NCBI GenBank assembly: GCA_023301395.1
Contig: JALZUY010000285.1
Coordinates: forward strand, 1-11,537
Direction of reading: 5' to 3'
DNA from: Nonlabens sp.
Lineage (GTDB): Bacteria > Bacteroidota > Bacteroidia > Flavobacteriales > Flavobacteriaceae
DNA: 11,537 nt
Numbering within the stretch: the first letter of the stretch is position 1; each line of letters begins with the position of its first letter. Shown here piece by piece: positions 6,927-11,537 of the stretch. The notes under the pieces are model-generated. The model did not search any database. It was not told the DNA's origin and saw only the letters and a list, made by a program, of their open reading frames with translations. The position numbers and the translations under genes were made by a program.

Positions 6927-7688
6927 ATGAAAATTCTTTTATCACCGGCAAAAACACTGGACTACCAGTCTCAATTGCCTACAAAAAATTCTACACAACC
7001 TTTATTTCCTAAAGAAGCAAAAAAGCTTAATGGAGTTCTTAAGAAGATGTCTAAGAAAAAAATAGGTGAGTTGATGCATATCTCTGATGCGCTAGCAGAT
7101 TTGAATCATCAACGCTACAAAGACTTTAAAGAAACTTTTAATATAAATAATAGTAGGCCAGCAGTATATGCATTTGCAGGAGATGTTTACACTGGTCTTG
7201 ATGCTTACAGTTTACCTAAAAATAAAGAAAAAGCCTTACAGGATAAAGTGCGTATTCTATCTGGAATGTATGGGTATTTGAGACCACTAGATTTGTTACA
7301 ACCTTATCGTTTGGAAATGGGTACTAAGCTTCCTGTGGGAAACCATAATAATCTATATTCATTTTGGAAAGACATAGTGACACCATCTTTAAATACTGAA
7401 ATCGTTGATGGTGAGATCGTTGTAAGTTTGGCTAGTAATGAGTATTTTAAAGTAATCGATAAGAAAACCTTAAAAGGACAATTGATTACACCTGTATTCA
7501 AGGATTATAAAAATGGTAAACTTAAGGTGATTTCCTTCTTTGCTAAGAAAGCTCGAGGCGCTATGGCGCGTTTTCTAGTTGAAAATGATGCTAACAGTCT
7601 TAAAGATATTCTTGCTTTTCAAGAGAACGATTACCGCTATTCATCGGCAGATACTGAGAACGAAAACGAGCCTGTATTTATTAGGTAA
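6927..7688 (+). CDS. yaaA: Peroxide stress protein YaaA (DUF328/UPF0246)
   Basis: YaaA limits intracellular free iron and protects DNA and proteins from hydrogen peroxide in E. coli, where it is under OxyR control; the fold has been reported to bind DNA. The 253-residue protein matches the family from end to end: MKILLSPAKTLDY at the start, RPAVYAFAGDVYTGLDA in the middle, RILSGMYGYLRPLDLLQPYRLEMG, NLYSFWKD, and the C-terminal ISFFAKKARGAMARFL. The E. coli protein has 258 residues, so this one is full-length. It is the first gene after a 95-base gap and is followed by radC after 16 bases, so these genes probably share a transcript. No OxyR-like site could be recognised by eye. Confidence 0.95.
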   Translation: MKILLSPAKTLDYQSQLPTKNSTQPLFPKEAKKLNGVLKKMSKKKIGELMHISDALADLNHQRYKDFKETFNINNSRPAVYAFAGDVYTGLDAYSLPKNKEKALQDKVRILSGMYGYLRPLDLLQPYRLEMGTKLPVGNHNNLYSFWKDIVTPSLNTEIVDGEIVVSLASNEYFKVIDKKTLKGQLITPVFKDYKNGKLKVISFFAKKARGAMARFLVENDANSLKDILAFQENDYRYSSADTENENEPVFIR

Positions 7689-7704
7689 AGTTTATCTTTA
7701 GTGC

Positions 7705-8403
7705 ATGGCGCATGAATCCAATTCCTTTTCAATAAAAGACTGGTCAGAGAATGATAGACCTAGAGAGAAGTTGTCTCTTAACGGCAGCTCATCATTATCT
7801 GATTCAGAATTGATTGCCATTCTGATAGGAAGCGGTAATAGAGAAATGAGTGCAGTAGAATTGAGTAGATTGATACTCAACCATGCTGGTAACTCTTTAG
7901 ATAAATTGGGTAGAATGAGTATCAAAGAACTCATGAAATTTAAAGGAATAGGAGAGGCAAAGGCCATTTCCATAACAGCTGCAATGGAATTAGGTAAAAG
8001 ACGAGCCAGTGAATTACCCACTACGAGACCTGTGATTACCTGCAGTAGCGATGCATTTAAAGTATTGCAACCCATCATTGGAGATTTGCCACATGAAGAA
8101 TTCTGGATTCTTTATGTTAATAACAGTCATAAGGTGCTCGCAAAACATCAAATCAGTAAAGGTGGATTTACGGGAACAATGGTTGATACTAGAATCGTTT
8201 TTCAAAAAGCAGTGGAAGAAAGTGCGGTAGCCATGATTCTTGCTCATAATCATCCCAGTGGTAAACTACAACCTAGTATGGATGACAAACGGCTGACTCA
8301 AAAGTTAATAGAAGCAGGAAAGCTTATGGACATAAAAGTACTTGATCACTTGATTGTGACAAGTGAAGATTTTTACAGTTTTGCAGACCATAATTTAATG
8401 TAA
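7705..8403 (+). CDS. radC: RadC-family JAB1/MPN domain protein (UPF0758)
   Basis: Member of the RadC family, named for a supposed DNA-repair role in E. coli that was later attributed to another gene; the true function is unsettled. The 232-residue protein has an N-terminal UPF0758 segment (KDWSENDRPREKL, 11-23), a helix-hairpin-helix around 75-95 (KFKGIGEAKA) that suggests DNA contact, and a C-terminal JAB1/MPN metalloprotease-like domain. The metal motif is intact: Glu131 upstream, then HNHPSG with His181 and His183, Ser191 and Asp194, fitting H-x-H-x7-S-x2-D. The start at 7705 gives the normal N-terminus; the nearby ATG at 7712 is out of frame. The stop codon shares one base with the next start (TAATG). 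Confidence 0.95.
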   Translation: MAHESNSFSIKDWSENDRPREKLSLNGSSSLSDSELIAILIGSGNREMSAVELSRLILNHAGNSLDKLGRMSIKELMKFKGIGEAKAISITAAMELGKRRASELPTTRPVITCSSDAFKVLQPIIGDLPHEEFWILYVNNSHKVLAKHQISKGGFTGTMVDTRIVFQKAVEESAVAMILAHNHPSGKLQPSMDDKRLTQKLIEAGKLMDIKVLDHLIVTSEDFYSFADHNLM

Positions 8404-9716
8404 TGGTTCTTATATATACTCAAAAGTTAACCGCTCGCAAAGAATATATCTTCAGACATGTATTTAAGAGATTGATCGAGTTACAGTTTCAATTCACATC
8501 GGATATTAGCGACTTTATCGTCCATGATGGTCCTAAGTTATCTTATGGCAATAAGTCCTTAGGAGATGAATTCTTTATATGGTCCTATGGTTTGTTAGAT
8601 GAGGTAGGAATTGATTCTCATGAAATTGATATTCATAAATGGAAGGAACTACCTATATTTTTTAGAGCACCTGAACGCAGTAACTTACCATTTGATATTT
8701 TTTCTGCTTGCTTTTACTTATTGGCTAGATATGAGGAGTATCTACCGCAAGTAAAAGATGATTTAGGTCGTTTCTCAGCATCAACCAGTATTGCGGCGCA
8801 ACATCATTTTTTAGAAATGCCACTTGTAGATTTATGGATTTCAAAATTTAAAGAAGAGTTAGAAAATCGTTTTGATATCTCGCTTCCGCAGAAGCGTGAG
8901 ACAAATATCATAGCTACTGTAGAAACTGCAAGCGTTTTTGAATATAAGAATCGTGCTGTAATCCCTGTGTTTCAATCATTTTATAAAAACTTAAGTAAAT
9001 TTAGATTACGTAAACTATTTAGACAAATAGGAGTGCATTTAAGAATAGTAAAAGATCCTTTTGATGTTTATGACATTGCATTGAGAGTCTATAAAGAAAG
9101 TCTAGTCCAATTACCTAATAAATTTAAACACTACCGGCGATTGTTATTTTTCTTTCACTTAGGAGACTACAATCAAGTAGATAATGGCGTTTCTTATAAA
9201 TCTAGAACCTATTGTGAATTAATCAAACATATTGCCGACTATGCCGAAGTAGGATTGCGCTTCTCTTATGCAAATGGAGTTGATAAAATCGATAACGAGG
9301 CAGAACGATTTGAGTTCATAACAAACAGATCTTTAGTTAAAACCATGACTGCATTTTCAAAAATTTCTATGCCTGGTCATTATAAACAGCTAGTTGATAT
9401 TGATGCTATAGAGGATTATAGTATGGGCTATACAAACGTTCCAGGTTATAGAGCTAGTACAAGTCATAGCTTCTATTTCTATGACTTGGATTATGAGGTT
9501 CAAACACCACTGCGAATTTATCCTTATGCGCTGCATTATAGGAGTATAGAACATTTTATGCTTAATGGTCAGCAAGCTATAATTGATAAACTGCTGGGAT
9601 ATGCAGACCAAGTAGCAGGAGATTTCATAGTTGTTTTTGATAACGCGCAACTTGATTTAAAAAAACGTTCTCACATTTATACTATTCTTAAAAAATTATT
9701 GACACATCATGTTTAA
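8403..9716 (+). CDS. Polysaccharide-deacetylase-like protein, probably without catalytic activity
   Basis: A 437-residue protein without signal peptide that I recognise as the Bacteroidota 'polysaccharide deacetylase family' with an N-terminal DUF7033-like domain (about 1-160: FFIWSYGLLDEVGI, LPFDIFSACFYLLARYEEYL) and a deacetylase-like C-terminal part (about 170-437: KDPFDVYDIA, LFFFHLGDYNQVD, EDYSMGYTNVPGYRA). Active relatives, as I recall, carry DIDNAY, GIHPS, SRQHF and WHN at the metal and catalytic sites. Here the matching places read TVETA (172-176), GLRFS (284-288), FSKISMPGHY (318-327) and VFDNA (411-415), so the Asp and His ligands appear lost while the scaffold is kept. Residues 160-165 (SLPQKR), at the domain boundary, are encoded by a copy of the dispersed palindrome. 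It overlaps radC by 1 nt and the HAD gene by 8 nt. Its role is unknown. Confidence 0.8.
   Translation: MVLIYTQKLTARKEYIFRHVFKRLIELQFQFTSDISDFIVHDGPKLSYGNKSLGDEFFIWSYGLLDEVGIDSHEIDIHKWKELPIFFRAPERSNLPFDIFSACFYLLARYEEYLPQVKDDLGRFSASTSIAAQHHFLEMPLVDLWISKFKEELENRFDISLPQKRETNIIATVETASVFEYKNRAVIPVFQSFYKNLSKFRLRKLFRQIGVHLRIVKDPFDVYDIALRVYKESLVQLPNKFKHYRRLLFFFHLGDYNQVDNGVSYKSRTYCELIKHIADYAEVGLRFSYANGVDKIDNEAERFEFITNRSLVKTMTAFSKISMPGHYKQLVDIDAIEDYSMGYTNVPGYRASTSHSFYFYDLDYEVQTPLRIYPYALHYRSIEHFMLNGQQAIIDKLLGYADQVAGDFIVVFDNAQLDLKKRSHIYTILKKLLTHHV
8881..8896. repeat. Dispersed palindrome, copy 2 (inside the deacetylase-like gene)
   Basis: Reads CGCTTCCGCAGAAGCG. The outer hexamers CGCTTC and GAAGCG pair perfectly around CGCA. 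Compared with copy 3, T6 is changed to C and A11 to G, a compensated pair. On the coding (plus) strand it is read in codon phase 2 and contributes Ser-Leu-Pro-Gln-Lys-Arg, residues 160-165, at the boundary between the two domains. Confidence 0.65.
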
Positions 9717-10401
9717 AAATATAAAACACCTCTTTTTTGACCTAGATCATACCTTATGGGATTTTGATTTAAACAGTAAACTAGCTTACAAGCAAATCTT
9801 TGAAGAGCACAATGTTGATTTGTCGTTAGATAAGTTTATAGATATTTATGAGCCGCTTAATTTAGAGTTTTGGAGGAAGTTCAGGGAAAATGAAATTACT
9901 AAGGAAGAATTAAGATATCAACGATTGAAAACGGCATTTGACGCTTGCAATTATGATGTAAATGATGATCAAATAAATTTATTTGCAGATTTATATATTG
10001 AATATTTACCTAACAATAATCATCTTTTTCCTGGATGTATAGAATTGTTAGATTCCTTAAAAGACAATTTTGAAATGCATTTAATTACAAATGGGTTTAA
10101 TGGAGTACAACAAAACAAAATAGAAAAAGCAGGATTGAGTGATTACTTCAAAGTAGTATTAACTGCAGAGGCTGCAGGAGTAAAAAAACCAGCACCGCAA
10201 ATTTTTCATAAAGCCATAGAACTGGCAGGTGCAACCATGGAAAATAGTATCATGATAGGTGATAGCTACGCTGCAGATATAGTAGGTGCACGGAAAATAG
10301 GATTAAAGACCATATGGTTTCATACTACTGATCAGGAAATTCCACAAGATGAAGTAGTTGTTCACGAGCTACTGGAAATTCAATCTTTACTGGGCTTGTA
10401 G
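9709..10401 (+). CDS. HAD-superfamily hydrolase, YjjG-type noncanonical pyrimidine nucleotidase
   Basis: A 230-residue HAD phosphatase that fits the YjjG group, which dephosphorylates nucleoside monophosphates and helps remove noncanonical pyrimidine nucleotides. The four HAD motifs are visible: DLDHT with nucleophile Asp11 and acid/base Asp13; ITNG with Thr127; the Lys of KKP at 159-161; and GDSYAAD with Asp185 and Asp190. The helical cap between residues 18 and 100 (including FDLNSKLAYKQIFEEH and NLEFWRKF) is of the YjjG kind. Its ATG lies inside the end of the previous gene (8-nt overlap), and its stop lies inside the convergent rarA (22-nt overlap). The HAD family is certain; the precise substrate is an inference. 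Confidence 0.88.
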   Translation: MFKNIKHLFFDLDHTLWDFDLNSKLAYKQIFEEHNVDLSLDKFIDIYEPLNLEFWRKFRENEITKEELRYQRLKTAFDACNYDVNDDQINLFADLYIEYLPNNNHLFPGCIELLDSLKDNFEMHLITNGFNGVQQNKIEKAGLSDYFKVVLTAEAAGVKKPAPQIFHKAIELAGATMENSIMIGDSYAADIVGARKIGLKTIWFHTTDQEIPQDEVVVHELLEIQSLLGL

Positions 10402-11528
10402 TCGTAATGATCTTTCCATCGTTTGTCTAGAAAATCTCGTTGTGCTTGTTCCCGCGGATTGTTTCCTGGTTCAAATATTTTAATACCGCTAATCTCTCGA
10501 GGTAAAAAATCAAATTGCGCAAAATTCCCTGGATGGTCATGAGCATATTTGTACTCTTCACCATAGCCTAAACCCTTCATTAACTTAGTAGGAGCATTGC
10601 GTAAACCAAGAGGAACTGGTAAGTCACCTGTTTGTTTAACCAGCTGTTGTGCTTGACCTATCGCTAGGTAAGATGCGTTACTTTTTATAGATGTTGCGAG
10701 GTAAATAGCGCACTGACTTAAAATAATTCGGGATTCTGGGTAGCCTATGGTGGATACCGCTTGAAAGGTATTATTTGCCATAATGAGTGCGGTAGGGTTT
10801 GCATTACCTATATCTTCACTAGCAAGTATGAGCATGCGTCTTGCAATAAACTTAAGGTCTTCTCCACCTTCAATCATGCGAGCCAGCCAGTAGACTGAGC
10901 CATTTGGGTCACTACCTCTTATCGATTTTATAAATGCACTAATGATATCATAGTGTTGTTCACCAGTTTTATCGTAGCGTGCAGGATTAGATTGTACTTG
11001 TTCAAATACCATCTCGTTGGTAATTATAATAGGTCCTTGTGGCTGACTATTTATGACAAGTTCAAAGATGTTAAGTAGTTTTCTTGCATCTCCACCACTA
11101 ATTCTTAATAGGGCAGTGGTTTCTTGAATGGTAATATCTTTTTTACTTAATAACTCATCGGTTTTTAGTGCTCTCTCCAGGAGTTGTTCTAGGTCCGCTT
11201 TCGCGAAAGCGTCTAAAACATAAACTTGACATCTTGATAGAAGTGCAGGGATTACTTCAAAACTAGGATTTTCAGTAGTTGCTCCTATAAGTGTTACCCA
11301 ACCTTTCTCTACCGCAGCAAGTAAAGAGTCTTGTTGAGATTTACTAAATCTATGAATTTCATCAATAAACAGAATAGGGTTTTTTGCTGTGAAAAGGCCA
11401 CCAGAGCTCTTTGCTTTTTCAATAATTTCTCTTACATCTTTTACACCGCTGTTTATAGCGCTCAGTGCGTAAAATGGACGTTTACTTTCATGAGCAATAA
11501 TGTTTGCGAGTGTAGTTTTTCCAGTACC
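10380..11528 (-). CDS. rarA: Replication-associated recombination protein A, N-terminus missing
   Basis: RarA (MgsA) is a tetrameric AAA+ ATPase that acts at stalled replication forks. The frame is open far beyond the ATG at 11012, so the gene is not the 210-residue stub starting there: about 382 codons are visible. In order the protein shows GTGKTTLA (the end of Walker A), NPILFIDEIHRF (Walker B), TLIGATTENPSFEV (sensor 1), SRC with the likely arginine finger, RISGGDARKLLN (sensor 2), then the MgsA C-terminal domain with GSVYWLARMIEGGED, LASEDIGNANP, LPVPLGLRNAPTKLMK and the tail YKYAHDHPGNFAQ. About 45 N-terminal residues are off the right edge. The codons beyond 11528 read Ser-Arg-Phe where the P-loop needs Pro-Pro-Gly, best explained by adapter sequence. 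One dispersed palindrome encodes AFAKA after the arginine finger. Confidence 0.94.
   Translation of the reverse strand, partial: GTGKTTLANIIAHESKRPFYALSAINSGVKDVREIIEKAKSSGGLFTAKNPILFIDEIHRFSKSQQDSLLAAVEKGWVTLIGATTENPSFEVIPALLSRCQVYVLDAFAKADLEQLLERALKTDELLSKKDITIQETTALLRISGGDARKLLNIFELVINSQPQGPIIITNEMVFEQVQSNPARYDKTGEQHYDIISAFIKSIRGSDPNGSVYWLARMIEGGEDLKFIARRMLILASEDIGNANPTALIMANNTFQAVSTIGYPESRIILSQCAIYLATSIKSNASYLAIGQAQQLVKQTGDLPVPLGLRNAPTKLMKGLGYGEEYKYAHDHPGNFAQFDFLPREISGIKIFEPGNNPREQAQRDFLDKRWKDHYDYKPSKD
11196..11211. repeat. Dispersed palindrome, copy 3 (inside rarA), perfect
   Basis: CGCTTTCGCGAAAGCG is a perfect 16-bp palindrome. On the coding (minus) strand it is read in codon phase 3 and yields Ala-Phe-Ala-Lys-Ala within LDAFAKADLEQ, just after the arginine-finger region. 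It is the presumed consensus form of the three copies. Confidence 0.75.
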
Positions 11529-11537
11529 AGATCGGAA
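11529..11537. other. Probable sequencing-adapter remnant at the right end
   Basis: The last nine bases, AGATCGGAA, are identical to the first nine bases of the Illumina TruSeq adapter (AGATCGGAAGAGC). They replace the codons expected for Gly-Pro-Pro of the rarA Walker A motif by Phe-Arg-Ser. The two facts together suggest that this is untrimmed adapter at a contig end, not genomic DNA. Confidence 0.85.

Noticed and set aside
10383..11012. A separate 210-residue protein starting at the ATG at 11012
   Set aside because: The frame continues without a stop to the right edge and encodes the AAA+ domain of RarA; 11012 is an internal methionine.
1..11537. Mobile element, defence island, toxin-antitoxin pair or CRISPR array
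   Set aside because: No transposase, integrase, nuclease-type defence gene, direct-repeat array or tRNA-linked attachment site was found; gene content is ordinary chromosomal core.

Overview
The window is AT-rich, densely packed bacterial DNA. Gene content, protein wording and TAnnTTTG-type promoter boxes point to the Bacteroidota, most likely a marine-type member of the Flavobacteriaceae. This placement comes from recognising the protein families, not from a database search. Nearly all genes are core housekeeping genes. No rRNA, tRNA, CRISPR array, insertion sequence or prophage is visible, and no gene-free stretch reaches 300 bases.

Layout. (1) 1-539, plus strand: the 3' part of a Nudix hydrolase gene that runs off the left edge. 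(2) 519-4489, minus strand: a tight four-gene operon read from right to left, ddl (D-Ala-D-Ala ligase), coaD (coenzyme A biosynthesis), an M14 metallopeptidase lipoprotein and a small lipoprotein of unknown function. All junctions overlap (4, 4 and 8 nt). (3) 4490-4582: a 93-base divergent promoter region. (4) 4583-6831, plus strand: a secreted N-acetylmuramoyl-L-alanine amidase, a membrane-anchored PASTA protein and an RluD-type pseudouridine synthase. (5) 6832-6926: an intergenic gap with two small hairpins and a promoter box. (6) 6927-10401, plus strand: yaaA (peroxide stress), radC, a degenerate polysaccharide-deacetylase-like protein and a YjjG-type HAD nucleotidase. (7) 10380 to the right edge, minus strand: rarA (AAA+ ATPase of replication-fork maintenance), missing its N-terminus.

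Common threads. The centre is a cell-wall locus: ddl makes the D-Ala-D-Ala end of peptidoglycan precursors, while the divergent amidase and PASTA genes encode proteins that would act on or bind the finished wall. The right-hand part has a DNA-maintenance and stress flavour (yaaA, radC, rarA), although the precise role of RadC-family proteins is not settled.

Most notable points. (a) A 16-bp palindrome related to CGCTTTCGCGAAAGCG occurs three times, always inside a gene, and each copy is read in a different codon phase. (b) The deacetylase-like protein seems to have lost every expected metal or catalytic residue. (c) The last nine bases, AGATCGGAA, equal the start of the Illumina TruSeq adapter and destroy the Walker A motif of rarA, so the right edge looks like an uncleaned contig end. 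I found no convincing new multi-gene system; the palindrome family is the best candidate for something under-described.
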